The notes under the pieces are model-generated. The model did no database searches, was not told where the DNA came from, and worked only from the letters and a program-made list of their open reading frames with translations. This document shows positions 34,830 through 48,404 of a stretch of DNA of 64,000 bases, in pieces. The position numbers and the translations under genes were made by a program. The stretch is from the NCBI GenBank assembly GCA_026874595.1, contig CM049320.1, positions 53,535,070 through 53,599,069 of the forward strand. The letters are read 5' to 3'. The first letter of the stretch is position 1, and each line of letters opens with the position of its first letter. Origin of the DNA: Sipunculus nudus. Taxonomy: Eukaryota; Annelida; Sipuncula; Golfingiida; Sipunculidae.

Positions 34830-37823
34830 TATGTAAACTAGTCCAGCACTAGCAGAAATGCTAGTGCAGAAATAGCAACATGGAATGCACATGGACTTAA
34901 GAACAAAATTAAATCAGTAGATGTTAAAAGAGTTGATAAATAATCACAGTATTGTATGTATCATTGAGACATGGGCAACCACGGATGATGAATTTCCTTA
35001 TGCATTCAACATATACTATGGTTATGGAATAGTCAAGAGTACAGCGAGAGGAGGGGTCTTAGTTTACGTGCAACAGAAAATAAAGGGTATGATGGTACCT
35101 TAATTAATGAAGATAAAGATTTGGCCATAGTTTGCTGCTATATTGCACCTGCAGGTTCTTCATTCTATGTGGATGAAGAGGAAATAAATGGCATCAACAG
35201 GCTGGAAAATGTATTGGTAGATACTTTAGCAGAATTTGATGAATTTAATTGTATTCTCCTTGGTGATTTTAATGCTAGAATTGTAAATATAACAGATATA
35301 CCATATATACCAGGAAATTAATTACGTGTTTAACTCCTTTTGGTAGAGTGTAGTTGATTATGTAATTGTCAGTAGTTATCTACTTCATAAGGTAGATGGA
35401 TCCTGTGTATTATCAGATGATCCGTCCTATCACTTTCCTTTAAGCTGTTCACTTAATATTATCAGACCAAGGAAAAAGCTTTCGAATGAACACATATGCG
35501 AACTGACAAAATGGGAAAAATTTTATCAGACTGATGAAGATAAAATAAATATTTCAAAATCATAAGAAAAAATAGAATGTGCTTCACTTTTCAAAACATT
35601 TAATGAGACCGTAGAAACATATCCGGACAAAGCAATTAAGTGAGGCATTGGTTAGTATTTATCAAAATATATCTTACAGAAATGAACAAAACTTCCGAGA
35701 CATCATGAAACTGAAGCAACCAAATTGGTGGGACAAAGAATGTGAATTTTAGAAAATGAAAAATATATAACTTTGAATAAGTATAGATGTACAATATCAT
35801 ATGGCGACTAACTTAATTATTAACAAACAAAACAGAGGTTTAAAATAATATGTGAAGAAAAGAAGGCAGCCATCTAAGCCTCAGAGGTGCATAAGGTGAT
35901 AGGGTGCAAAAGACACTGATTCCATGTGGAAAAACATGAGATCTTTAAATAAAAAGAAAATTGTTACAACAGAATCGGTACGTTGGTACAAACATTTTAA
36001 GAAACTTTTGAATTCATCAACACATGAAATTAATCAAGTTTAAGAATCATACACTGGAATATTTAAAAAAAAAATGATACAGTGCTTCATGGAGTCATAA
36101 CACCATGTGAAGTACAGAAAGCCATCAATAGAATGAAAAGAGGAAATGCCATAGGGCCTGACGGGATAACGGAAGATATATTGAAAGATACATATAGTCC
36201 CATATCGTCTCATATATTACAATTATTTAATAATGAATTAGGAAATGATTTTCCCAGTCTCTTGGAGCGTAGCATTTATTGTACCAAGTCTCAAAAAGGC
36301 TTCCACCACAGATCCTAAAAAAATTATAGAGGTATTTCATTACTTAATACCGTTGGTAAAATGTTTAGACAAATATTGGCAAACGGAATTCATAATTATG
36401 TTGATCAAGCTGGATTCTAATGTGAAGCACAAGCTGGCTATAGGAAAGGTTATACACCAGTAGACCATACATCTTCTTTAATGGGGTGAGTGGAGAAATA
36501 TTTAACAAAAAAGAAAAGAAGGTTTTATTACACTTTTATTGATCTTTCAACTGCTTTTGATAGTGTACAACATGATTTATTGTGGTATGTTTAATTTAAA
36601 ACTGGGATAAAAAAGAAACTCTTGCAGACACTTTAGTCAATATATAATCAAATGAAATCATGGCTGCTTACAGAGGAAGGATTAACAGATTATTTTGAAT
36701 GTATTAACGGAACTCGACAAGTGTGCATGATGAGTTCCCTTCTGTTTTCTTTATTCATAGATGATTTTTATGAACAAATTAATGAAAAAGATTGTCATGG
36801 TATAAATATTGATGAATATTTGCCAAATTAATGACATTAATGTACGCTGATGATTAAGTATGCTTCAGGGATACAGTAGGACGTCTCCAAGAACAAACAA
36901 ACCAGTTGCAAGTTTTTTCTGTCAAAGTTAATTCAGGAAAGACAAAAATTATGTTTTTTTTAGACACGAGGATTCATTAAATAGAGAAATGGCATTATCT
37001 AAAATACTCAAATTGAAACGGTAAATGACTATAGATACTTAGGGGTATTATTTAAAAGTACATTGTCATGGAATAAAACAAAGAAAGTGCAGGCTGAAAG
37101 AGCAGTGACTCTCATAAAAAAAACTTCATAGGAAATATAGTTGTTTATAAGTGAGCCAGCTATTATATCTATTTGCTTGTATGGTTACACCGGTATTATT
37201 ATATGGTTCAGAACTGTTGGTGTATGAAAGATGTGAAATGATTGAAAAGGTGCAATGTAAATTTTGCAAGTACATTATAAAAATTAGCTCTTCAGCTCCG
37301 AACGCAGCATCGTTGGGAGGGTTTGGAAGGCATCCAATTTAAGTCGGTCAGTTATTTAGAGGTGTAAAATACTGGACAAAACTAGTACATTATGGTAATA
37401 ATAGATATCTAGATATGAATGGAAAACAAACATGGGTATCTCATATAAGAAGCAAAATATGCAGCGCAGGTTTTGGGTATGTGTGGATGAATCAAGAAGT
37501 AGGAGACATAAGAATATTTTTGGCTAAAATAAAGGAAAGAATTATTGATATGGTAGAACAAAACTGGTCTTGTGGTGTAGAAGTAAGTACTAAATTAAAT
37601 TTATATGATTCTTTTAAATCCATGCTATCAATTAATGGAGAAATATTTACTGTGTGTGACTAATACCAAGCATAAACAAGCACTGGCCAGATTGAGATGT
37701 TCATGTAATGATTTGATAATAGAAAAAGGAAGGTATACGCAAATGGATAGGGTTTGTTGGTTTTCAAGATTTGTTTGTAGAAATAAAACTTTAATACGCT
37801 GTTTAGTTGAACATTTACGATAA
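34830..37823 (+). pseudogene. Decayed non-LTR retrotransposon (APE endonuclease + RT)
   Basis: Plus strand, many stops and shifts. Endonuclease pieces: AEIATWNAHGLKNK (about 34863), SIVCIIETWATTD, ARGGVLVYV, CILLGDFNAR (about 35253) and VDYVIVSSYL. Reverse transcriptase pieces: EVQKAINRMKRGNAIGPDGI (about 36109), FIDLSTAFDSVQHDLLWY (about 36535) and MYADD (about 36841). The C-terminal part includes TPVLLYGSELL and KVQCKFCKYIIKI. It differs from the LINE at 26106-30977 and is far older. It runs almost to the left edge of duplication copy 2; its 3' end is not defined by a tail. Confidence 0.85.
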
Positions 37824-38593
37824 TATTTTAAGAGAATGTACCCTGATAATTAAATATGATCCGCCCCTGATAATTTAAAAATGATCCCCCCCCCCTGGAA
37901 ATTCAGGGGTTTATTTCAGAGCTCATATGGAAATGTTCATAAGCTCATTCATACAAACGACAGATATTTTGCACTCAGAACAATAACACTGTACATGCTT
38001 TTTTAGCACGGACCAACATACACATTGTATGATGAAATATGTAATGTTTATAAAGTGAACCCATACTAACCCCCCCCCCCCCCCTTCTCATTGCCCTCTA
38101 CCACCGTCTCCTATATTCATCAAAGGAGACATCGACGAGATGTGCATTGAGAATAGTAATTAAACTTTACTTTAAAACAGAAGATTTATGTCATATTTAA
38201 CAATAAATTAACTTCAGTTAACTACATGTCGTTGAATGGCAAATAGTCATCTTTTAATTACAAATGTTTACATTAATGAGATCACAAAGGTAATTTTACA
38301 TTTCTAATGATGATGTTAATAAAATAACACCAAATATTCCAAAATTTTACCCTATCTATAAGGAATGTATATGATGTAATATAACTATGATGATCTTCCG
38401 TGTATTTTTCATATAAATTTGAGTACCCCAAATTTAACATAGGATCCGCCCCCGTTACACTGAGAAGATTTGGTGGAACTAATAAAAAATGTTGATATAT
38501 TAACCAAACTTCATCTCCACCAAATTTGGTACTTTTATCACAGTCTGAACAATTCTTCTGTATTTTGCCATTAACCGCTGCACTAATCATATT

Positions 38594-38790
38594 GTCCCCG
38601 CTTCCTCGAAACGGGGGACATCGATTTGGGTATGTCTGTCTGTCCTTCTGACTGTCTGTCCGTCAAGTTTCGTTTCCGTGAGCTAACTTTCCGAAGTGTT
38701 GTCCGATTTCATTAAGGTTTCGGCTAGTGATTGCTCTCATGCTTCTTTCCTTGGGATTAGTTTTGGAGTGTCTGTCTGAAAATTTATTAT
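38594..38790. repeat. Hairpin-headed dispersed repeat fragment (copy 2)
   Basis: Counterpart of 705-900, with one extra base in the hairpin loop (CTTCCTCGAA against CTTCTCGAA). Same interpretation: remnant end of a dispersed repeat, no coding content. Confidence 0.45.
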
Positions 38791-39468
38791 TACCAGCTCC
38801 AAAACAAACAAAAAACCCTTTGGTTCAACAATAAAAATTATGGTATGAGGAGAACATCTTCAGGTGGCAATGGATATTAAAACACAGGGACTCTGACATG
38901 CGAAGACATCTTCAGGGAATAAAAAAACTAAAACATATTGAGAAGGCAATCATGAAGATCACAGGAAGCTAAAATATCAAGAGGCAGAAGCGGAGAACAT
39001 ATATTCTACAATCTGCTTGTTATCATTAATTTAGATGTTAAGACTCAGTTGGAAAAAGAATTATGGCTGTACATTAAGTATATAAGAAACGTTTGGCAAA
39101 TAACTTAGGAGAAACTATCAATATTTAATTTAACTGGATCACCATATTAGGGCCTTTCCGTTTCCTTTCCGACTAAAGCGAGCATTTGGGAGTCTCGATC
39201 TGATTTGCTAGAGATACACGTTAATCAAAATGAGATTAAATGTCGGAATGAATCGCCTACAGTGCGGTTGATTTGCATAGAATGCCTATAAATTTGCAGG
39301 GACAATTGTGCTCGCAACACGTTGAGACTCCATTCGAATTAGTGATGAATGTTTCGAGCTAGCGGGTAGCACATTTATTATTCGCTTCTAATCATGTGTA
39401 ACATTGACACGTCCGCATCGAGTCCCTGAGGCTTCAGTTGGTAATCATCAGTTATATTTTTGTTTCAG

Positions 39469-39760
39469 GGTATGTGTCACTGAGTGATATCGGGATCCCT
39501 GATATGGAGAAGGAAGTTTACTGATCAGGTAAAACCAAGTCTCCGCTGTGTGCGGGAAGAGTTTGTCGAAAATTGTGGTTACGTCGGAAGGAAGGACCTT
39601 CAGGTACGTGGTGGGTTATATGAAGTCGTCCCCACAAACCCAAGCCGGCAGGTCGCTGGCCACTTCTTCAGGGCATCCAAAGGAAATGACCCCCCGTCAG
39701 CCGAGCTAAGTCGTTGTCTGAAGAGAAGCCAAATCGTGTTTACCAACATGGAATTGTACG
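39469..39760 (+). pseudogene. Gene A exon a with +4 frameshift (copy 2)
   Basis: Same splice sites as copy 1 exon a but 292 nt instead of 288. GATATGGAGACGTTTACT in copy 1 is GATATGGAGAAGGAAGTTTACT here, so the frame from A2 (..CLS-GYVSLSDIGIPDMEK) runs into TGA within a few codons, while the rest of the exon stays open in the displaced frame. Nine amino-acid changes and three silent changes separate it from copy 1 outside the indel. A true lesion or an assembly error. Confidence 0.62.
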
Positions 39761-40665
39761 GTAAGTAGTTATTAGCTTGTATAGACGTTCTCTCATAGGT
39801 TGGTTGTAAGTTTGATTGAGGCCAAAGGTGCTTCGGAGCAACTGTTCACATCATCGGTTGAACCAGTGGTCAGACCAAGCATAACCGAGAACGGTTCTTA
39901 GTTCTTCCCAGAGATGAGGTGTTATACACCATCAAGCCCTGAGGCCTCTACATCTGTGGCTTAGCCATGAAACAAGCATAAGTGCGATTTGGTGAAAGCA
40001 AACACACAGAAAGGGAGTCACTTCAGGAATAATTTGCCTTAGAAAGGACATAACCACAAAAAAAAACTTCACAGGAAAATCCAGATGAGCCATTTTTGGA
40101 GGTCTTTAAATTACATCTTTTTTTCATCCAGAAGCACCCGCATATGTCGAACAATCAATAAAAATTCAATTCAGAGCCGGCTTTTTGTTAATCACCAAGT
40201 CGGTTTTATGCATTTCTTGCAACCAACTTCTGTTCATAACCAACCAAACACCTCGCTAAAACGCACCTTTCAAATATTCATTTAGCCTTAGCTATCCTTC
40301 AATTGCATGTCTGTTATTTTTTAAATGCGACCAACAGAAAGTACAATAACAGAAAGCACAATTGATTTTCATTGAAAAAATATAGGGTTACACAACACAG
40401 CACTACATCTCCAGGCCAGGGTTACAGCCTTAATTCAGCACCACGTTACTCCATTTTTTTTTTCAAAACTTTGTTATTTTTAATAGAAGTTTCATGCGTG
40501 TTTACACACACCGAGTAAAACCTCGCCTAACACCACCTCTCTTCAGCGACCACTTCAGAATAACTACAGTCCACATTCTGTTTGCTCTTTTTTTTCTGAC
40601 CTCACATAGACGACAACTATGACTTTATCGAGGTCCCGTTGGTGGTCGTAATTCTGAAATTCCAC

Positions 40666-40668
<3 letters not shown>

Positions 40669-40731
<63 letters not shown>
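40669..40731. repeat. (TA)n microsatellite (copy 2)
   Basis: Longer allele of 2752-2796. Confidence 0.95.
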
Positions 40732-40740
<9 letters not shown>

Positions 40741-41464
40741 CTGATGGAAGAAACTGAACTTCATATTTTTAATATATCTCGCAAAGAAAAAAAGTTAAAT
40801 CAGATTGTGTGTACAAAATTATTTCAAGGCAAATTCCGTTCACTTTAAACAAAAACTATATCTTCGCTTTATCAATACAATATATTATTTTTTGCCAAAT
40901 ACGTAGATTATATTTTATATCGTAGTTTTATCGATAATCCCCTGCGGATAACTGATCTCCACTTTCTTTCTGATATCTAGCCCTGATTTTATCGATGAAC
41001 AAGGGCTAAAGTGGCCCGTTGATCGATATTAACATGCTATGAATTTCTCATTACTCGTGCACGTGATCTATTTTTTTTGAATGCATAAAATTGCTCGTGT
41101 CCGTGTAGTTTGACTACGGGAATAATGTAACCATGCACTGTGCGTGAGATGGATTTTCCTCTTGCTGATAAGTTTAATTCATATATAGCCAGGCAACAAT
41201 CTAAAATACGCTGCTAATTGAAACAATACTCTGTTACCGTATCGAACATAATCACAGTTAAATATATATTAGGGATGTATTTATTGAATTATCCCATGCG
41301 TTAATGTGAATATAAAAGAGGCATTTGTTTCGCTCGCTGGTAAACTGCCACTGAGGATGTTCTTGCTTCTCTAATGTTACAACTAGTTTTCGTTTTAGGA
41401 GGCTATGGTCTGTATGATATCTCGTTTATATGGGTTTATTATTGGTATTTTTTTCTTATTTCAG

Positions 41465-41491
41465 CTCCATTTACTGCGAACACACTTCCAG
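41465..41491 (+). CDS. Gene A micro-exon b (copy 2)
   Basis: Identical in sequence to 3530-3556 with the same T-rich acceptor and GTATGT donor; phase 1 to 1. Confidence 0.5.
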
Positions 41492-41739
41492 GTATGTCAT
41501 CATTCTGGTAACACTTCTTTCCAAAGTAGTATAAAAAAAATGTTCATTATTGATGCATATAAATATTTCCACACGCACACACGAAGCCAAAATATACCAT
41601 TTATAGATGTGCCTTTCTGATTATACTTACATTGTGCAAAGCGCATAGGGTGAAGTGTGAGTCCCCAAATATTAATATCTTTAAACCCAAGAACAAACTT
41701 GCCAACAGATGCCTATGACGGGTTTTATTAGTTCAGCTG

Positions 41740-43190
41740 ACTGTAAGTCATCTGAGATATGAGCTATAGCGATAATATTTGTCTGGCGTCTGTCAGTCCG
41801 TTAACAGGGCACAACCGTTAGACCTAGAAATTTATATGAGCACCCTGAATGTCAGATGGGGATAAATCGTATTTGTAAGCCTAGAATCTTCTAACACAAC
41901 ATCATACGAGTTTCTGAGCAAATCTCCTTGGAAACCTGAAATTAGGTCATGTTGACCTATATTTTATGACCTACGGGCCGAAAACATGATTTTGAGCACC
42001 CTGAATGTTAGATGGGCACAAGTGGTATGTGTAAGGCCTCGAATCTTCTAATACAACATCCTCGGAGGTTCTTAGCAAATCACCTTAGAAACCTGAAATA
42101 AGGTCATGATGAAACTCATTTTGCGACCCACAAGCCGAAAAAGCATTTTGAGCACCAAGACAGTCAGTCAGGGCACATATTGTATCTGTTATGCCTAGAA
42201 TCTTCTAACGTAACATTATAAGACGTCTTTTATTGATGTCCTTGGAAACCTGAAATTAGGTCATGGTGACGTATATTTTGCAACTTGGGCAGAAAAAAAA
42301 ATACTTTGAGCGCCCAGACAGACGGGGTTCAAGTTGTATCCATTAGGTCTGAACATTCTAACATAACATTCCGGTAGGTCCCAGTAAAATGTCCTTGGAA
42401 ACATGAAATTGGGTCACTGTGACCTATATTCTGCAACCTGTAGGGAAAAAGGTGTCATTTGAGCACCCTGAATGTAAGATGGGCCAAACCAAATTGGAGG
42501 CGAATCTTCTAAAGCAACAATCAACAAGGTTCTAGGCAAGTCTCTTTGGAAACTGGAAATTATGTCATGGTGCACAGGCTATATTTTATGCGCAATGAGA
42601 CGAAAAATATGAATTTGAGCATCCAGATAGACAAGGTATAGATTTGTATCTATTTTCATTTGAACCTTACATTGAAAAGTCTAAGATCTTGGCAAGCCCA
42701 GATAGGGCTCAAATTGGATCATTAAACCATAAAATCTTCCAACACAACATCCAGGGAGATCTTAGCAAATTCCACTGGAAACCTGCACGTGACAGGCAAA
42801 AACCATGAGTACCTTTAACATCAGATGGGTACAAATTGTATGTATAAGGCCTAGGTCCTGGGCAATCAACTACGAAATTTAGAATAAGGTCAATGAGATC
42901 TATATTCTGCAAACTACTGGCCAGAAGCATGATCTTGAGCAGTCAGAAGGGGCCAAAATTGTATCCATTAGCCATAGACACTTCTAACAGGACACACAGG
43001 GTAGTCCTGGGAGTTTCTAAACAAATCTCCTTAGAAACCAGACATTGGATCATGGTAACCTATATTCTGCGAGCTATTTACCAGATTTTGAGAACCCAGA
43101 CAGACAGGGTACAAATGGTATCCAAATCCTCGGAACCCTCTTTTGTGAAATCCAGGGGGGGGGGGGGGGGGGGGGGGTCCTGGCCAGGTC
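41740..43190 (-). repeat. Pearl-like tandem core array (copy 2)
   Basis: Counterpart of 3786-5050 with unit gains and losses and a longer poly-G run (43156-43177). Several open frames across it and across the poly-G are incidental. Confidence 0.7.
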
Positions 43191-44231
43191 TCCTATAAAT
43201 CCTATTTTCAATTGAGTGTCCCCGCGGTAACATACCAAGGATTCGATGGATTTTTCCCGAAACTCGCCATACTTTTAACCAAAAGATGATATCGTCCAAG
43301 TTCGATTTTAGACCAAATCCATGCATATTTAGAAAAGGTCAGAAGTCACAAGGCTATTTTATGTTGTCGCCGAGATAACTTATCAGGAATATGATGAATT
43401 TTGATGAAAGTCAACATAAATATTAACCAATATGATATCTCATCTTAATTCGATTTCTTGCATAATCCATGAGGTCAGAGTTCTCCTGACTTAAATCTCC
43501 TGATTTAAAATCTTTGCAAAATTCACGCATATCTAATTAGGTCAGAGGTCACAAGACGTAAGATGGGCGTATTATGCATGTTTGCAGTGCTCATATTTAC
43601 AATTCAACCCCGTGGTCACTTTTTGTGGCTCACGCCAACGATACTTAGAATTCATGACCAAATGTCGTCTTCATTTTATCTTTAAGGCCTCAAATAAAAG
43701 TGATTGATTCTCCAGGTTTCAAGACCAGGGCTTGCAAAGGGCAAAGTACTGTCAGCAGATAAATGAGAGCGTGGTATCGTGGTGTGCATCTAACTCAAAA
43801 TTTCAAAACAGCGACACCCTACACCCTAAATGCTTTGTCAATCGTATAGCCCCGAAGGGGAATCCCCAACGCACGGTGTGGAAAATTGTTTGAATACATG
43901 CTACGAATGCACATTTCTGTTGGTTCAAGCTAGAATCACAGACATTTAATTATTTTTTTTTTTCACAGGGTGCTTTTTAGCCTGCTTTTTTAGCTTTCAT
44001 GCAAAAACTGCCGACAAATTTTATTTGCCCATGAATGAATCAGATCTCATGAGGCCGCTTTTCTTTGCCCCTCCCCAAACCCCCCCCCCCCCCACCCCCC
44101 AGGCTACAGTACTGGTCCGGTAGCTATATAGGAGTAAATTATTGCGTTGCATGTATAAATGTTTTCAAAAGTTGACTCGATTTTGAACGAGATTTTTTCG
44201 CATTCAAACATTTGCATGTTTATTTTTTTAG

Positions 44232-44480
44232 TTCCTCTTTTGTTGAGAAAGATTCGTGCGACCAAGGTGTCCGATTTGCTAAGCCTGTATTTCATGGGAG
44301 AGACGAAGGACAGAGAGTATATATTAGGTTTTGCCAGGCCCCTTGGCAACACCTGGGACAACATGGACCTGCACGTGGCCACCCAACAACCCATGCCATC
44401 CATCCTCCGACCAGCAAAGGCCTTCAAAATAACCTATCATAGCATTATCTCACCCGTTTTCCTTGTAGAATGTGAACAAG
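44232..44480 (+). CDS. Gene A exon c (copy 2), intact
   Basis: Acceptor TTTTTTTAG, donor GTATTA, 249 nt, phase 1 to 1, fully open. Reads VPLLLRKIRATKVSDLLSLY, ETKDREYILGFARPLGNTW, ATQQPMPSILRPAKAFKI and PVFLVECEQ. The last stretch runs directly into exon d (GYSSLGHVMG), matching the SFYRPIC..GYVSL junction of the first VPS62-like unit. Supports exon c as the first half of the second unit. Confidence 0.6.
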
Positions 44481-44513
44481 GTATTATTTATACTATACTT
44501 TTATGTTTACTAT

Positions 44514-44534
44514 TTTATATATATATATATACAT

Positions 44535-44589
<55 letters not shown>
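44514..44589. repeat. Interrupted (TA)n microsatellite (copy 2)
   Basis: Counterpart of 6352-6413, longer and interrupted by CA and AATA. Confidence 0.95.
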
Positions 44590-44591
<2 letters not shown>

Positions 44592-46930
44592 TTACTGCAT
44601 CAATAAGGCACGGACCAAGATTGCTGTGTGAAAGCTGTGTGAAAGATCATGATTTTAACACACTTATAGACAGGATCCGCTATACATGCATTATCATAAA
44701 ATTGTCAGCACTTTATCTCGTGCATATCATGGTGCATGGTGGCGCTTTATCTTATAATTTTTCACTGTAGTGCTGCCCCTTAGAGTCTGTCGAAAGTAAC
44801 TATAGCAGTCAGAATGATAAATATTTTAAAATGGACACTCCGCTAACAAGTATTTTGTCACTTCGAAGCAGTGGGGTACCTAGCCTAATTGCCGCCCGGT
44901 GCGAAAGTAAAAGTTAGCGGTCCTTTAACAAAGCATTATAAAATTTGACAACATATGGAAACATATCCAGACAGATTTTCCTTGTTACAGGATTTTATTT
45001 GACAACAACGCAAATATATCGATGAAGTTATCAACAGACAATATTTCGTCACGCATTTAAAAAAACGTCACCTCTTTGCTATTGCGTTATTTAAAAGAAC
45101 GTTGTGCATGATTCACATAATGTTCTAACTTAATTTATCTTGCATGATATATGATTAACTTAATTCAACATGGTAAAACTTCATTTGGTTATTGTCATTT
45201 AGTTCTCAACGCATATAAATACTTTGCCAAAAAAAAACACTTCTTGTTATCGCATATGACAGCAGCTACGCCTAATTAAGCTGTGTGATATGCATAGTGC
45301 TGCAGCAAGCAAGGCGATCATACTTATGTCTCTATTCGAAACGCGGAAGAGTATTTCATGAGCTATATGTGTGCAGGAGATGTATAATGTTTGAATAAAA
45401 TGTGACTTTTTGTTTAACTACAATATCCTCAAAGTTAAAACCATGTTACTCTAAAGCTACATCAGTTTCATGTTCTGCACTTTCCTCATGTTTATTTACA
45501 AACTAACGATAATTCGTTATTCAATAAAGCACTTCATTGAATTTCACATCATTATATCTTGAATTATATGATATATTATATTATATATTGAGTAATTTGA
45601 AGGTAACACGTATATATAACGTGTCCTAGGGGCAAGGTTGGAACCATCACCCTGGACATTGGTAATAATTTGTATTTGAAATGCAATGACATCTGCCAAC
45701 TTAAAGATTAAATAAATCTCACATAGTTCTGGGGGAAAGATTATTATTAAATAAAAGATCATGTCATATACGCCAAATTCTAAAACCAGTGGTAAATTAA
45801 AGGACAACCAAGGAAATTTAAGTAGTACTCAACATGTGTAAAAGCGTTTGTTTTTAACGAAACTGTTGTAAGCACATGGGGGGGGGGCATGAAAAAGTAT
45901 TTTAGGTTGTTTCAGGCATTTTAAATGTCATGGTATTCTAGTGAAATCAATAGTGCAAGTTTATACATTACGGGAAAAGAGCAACAGAATTCATCATAAC
46001 TTTTTCCGGACAATGTGTAAGAGAGACACCCGTCCCCCATCACGTTTCTTCTCAGTTTCCTGTGCACGTAGATGATCCTGAAATGTGTGCCTTTGCAAGA
46101 CAGTTTCTCGGTGTCGTTCTGGCATTGTTCTCATAAATAAGAGCTTCAAATCTGTATTTCTTCTGGCGTAGCCTGTCTATAGAGATAATTCGCGAAACAT
46201 TTGATTGGCTATTGTACAGTTTATCATTACTGAAATAATTGATATGGAGGAACAAAGCAACAAAATTACCAAACATTAAAAATGCCCACCAATCTTTAAG
46301 AATATGTCATTTATACTTACGAATGTGTACTCTTTGGGGATCTCTTTGTGCCAACTCCTCATACTAATTCAGCGAAATGACCCCCCCCCCCCCCCCTGAA
46401 ACATGCACCGTCCCGTACCCCGCATCACCCCTCCCCCCCTCCCACCGGCACGCCACTGCTTCGATGAATCAGACCAACTGTTTGATACGTTTGTTTTATT
46501 CTTATGACACTCAGCGTGTGCTGAGAAGATTCAGCTGCATAACTCAGTGTACGAGTTAATCTGGTTGCATGTTTGCCAAATTCCTTACTGTTGTCAAGCA
46601 GCTTCACGGCTTCTCCATCTCAAAGGCCTATCAACAATCAACAGGATCTGGGCCATGCATTACCATCGCCTGTCATTGACAGGAGAGTATTGACTGCTGT
46701 TGCAGCGCAGTTTCCGGTATGACTGTGTGTATCGAAAGAATGTCTGTAGCGTATTTTAAACTGAACGAACTTTGTAAAAAAACTGTAGTATTTATGAATA
46801 GGGAAACCTCTGTGATTATCCTATGATTCATGTCATATCCCAATGAAAAAAAAACAACATATATTGACAAGTAATATATCTTTGTGTGGAGTGGCTAGGC
46901 GTTAATTATAATACATTGGTTTCCTTCCAG

Positions 46931-47181
46931 GATATTCGTCGTTAGGTCATGTGATGGGATTGGGGGATGAACCTGATGCTCGCATAAAAGAAACTTTCCG
47001 CTGTGTTCGCGATGATTACGTTGGCAAAATCGGACAATTCCAGTATACGGACTATATAGTAGGTGTGGGTATTGGATCAAAGGAAAAGGACGGGTTTTTA
47101 ACTCACTGGTATATTAAATTGAGTCACAAACCAGATGAATTTGTAGCCCTGAGATCGAATATGATACAGATCGTCACCTAA
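46931..47181 (+). CDS. Gene A terminal exon d (copy 2)
   Basis: Acceptor CCTTCCAG, 83 codons to TAA at 47179-47181, same frame and length as copy 1. Begins GYSSLGHVMGLGDEPDARIK, then ETFRCVRDDYVGKIG. Against copy 1 it has ten replacement codons (clustered in the first third) and one silent codon, while the nearby 3' flank shows only a few changes. Confidence 0.7.
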
Positions 47182-47314
47182 TCAATTCCAAATTTATATA
47201 TAAGATATCATGTATAAAACAAGTGATATACAGTATGTTACTTCATTACTAAATTGTAACCTGTTTAATTTCAGGTTGTTTTTTTTGTGGGTTTAATATC
47301 CGGTTAACGTCAAA

Positions 47315-47320
47315 AATAAA
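47315..47320 (+). terminator. Poly(A) signal AATAAA, gene A copy 2
   Basis: About 135 bp after the stop codon, conserved with copy 1. Confidence 0.45.
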
Positions 47321-47726
47321 TTTTCGATGAATCATTTGCAAGTTCTCGGGTATTTTTTTATCTCTTGTGAGTCCAGGTCCTCTTGTGTAGTAATTCTGTA
47401 TTATAAAAATAATACTTGTCTGCTTTACGAAATAAGATATATGAAGTCGGAGCAACATATAATCGCTACACAACAGGTGAAGCAACAAGTCTTGTACGAT
47501 GTTTGTATGGCTGTTACAGCTGATAAGCTTTGGTGAGCGATTCGAACGTATTCCAGTCCGATAGGAAAATGTATCGTTTCTATGAATACAAATCTTCAAT
47601 CGAAAACGACATGCCTGCATAGAATCGATGAGCTGAATGATCGGCGATAAAGTCCAAACACTGCGACGGTCGAACTAATCTCTGATTCCGTGTCAACATA
47701 TCCCATTATTGCGTAAAGCGTTCTGG

Positions 47727-47751
47727 CTAAGGAAGGGTACGGAGTATCGAT
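47727..47751 (-). CDS. Gene B terminal exon (copy 2)
   Basis: Acceptor TATTTTACAG on the minus strand; phase 2 continuation reads R-SILRTLP-stop. The next 100 bp downstream on the minus strand differ from copy 1 by an insertion (about 47558-47650). Confidence 0.42.
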
Positions 47752-47876
47752 CTGTAAAATAAGAAATAAGATAAATATAACAGCAGTTGAGAAATAATTA
47801 AAGGAGCCCAATCACCTATAAAGCATGTTAAGCTAACACGAGAAAAAAGCTTCTTCCCTTTAAAATAAATCTTTAC

Positions 47877-48069
47877 CTGCCAAAATGTGTGCTTGATTCC
47901 GTTTGATTACTTCTGTAAAAGAGTGTTAAAAACAGTGGACCGGGCGCGACAGCAGGTGTCAACATAAACACAGTGCGTTGGGCCATGTCCAGCGCGAAGC
48001 CACAACACGGGTCAATCAGGAGATGCCCTGACTGACTTGGCCCAAAATTATAATACACATTCCCGCTGG
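47877..48069 (-). CDS. Gene B exon 4 (copy 2)
   Basis: Acceptor GTGTTTCAG, donor GTAAAG, 193 nt, phase 1 to 2. ASGNVYYNFGPSQSGHLLID, PCCGFALDMAQRTVF and a hydrophobic MLTPAVAPGPLFLTLF stretch. No family recognised. Intron phases agree with exons on both sides, the main support for the model. Confidence 0.55.
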
Positions 48070-48320
48070 CTGAAACACCACGTATTGCCCCTCTTAATCG
48101 GACCTCCATTCACGTGACCTTGTTATGGTAAACAGTGGACTCTGTTTACCAACACGAAGAGCCATAACAAGGTGTTAAACAGCCGCTCGGATAGTTTTAC
48201 TGGGAAACAGTTGTATAAAGCAAAAATGAACTGATAGTGTGAAAGAACAGGCATAATATTACTCCTGATAATGCCCCTTTAACATACCAATGTTGTAGTC
48301 TGTTAAGTTGCTTATTGGAA

Positions 48321-48402
<82 letters not shown>
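48321..48402. repeat. Compound microsatellite (CT)n(AT)n (copy 2)
   Basis: About 22 bp CT then 60 bp AT; counterpart of 10037-10132. Confidence 0.95.

Positions 48403-48404
<2 letters not shown>

Noticed and set aside
44159-44770. 203-codon plus-strand frame
   Set aside because: Only its middle (44232-44480) is exon c; the rest runs through the intron and a TA tract that happens to stay open.
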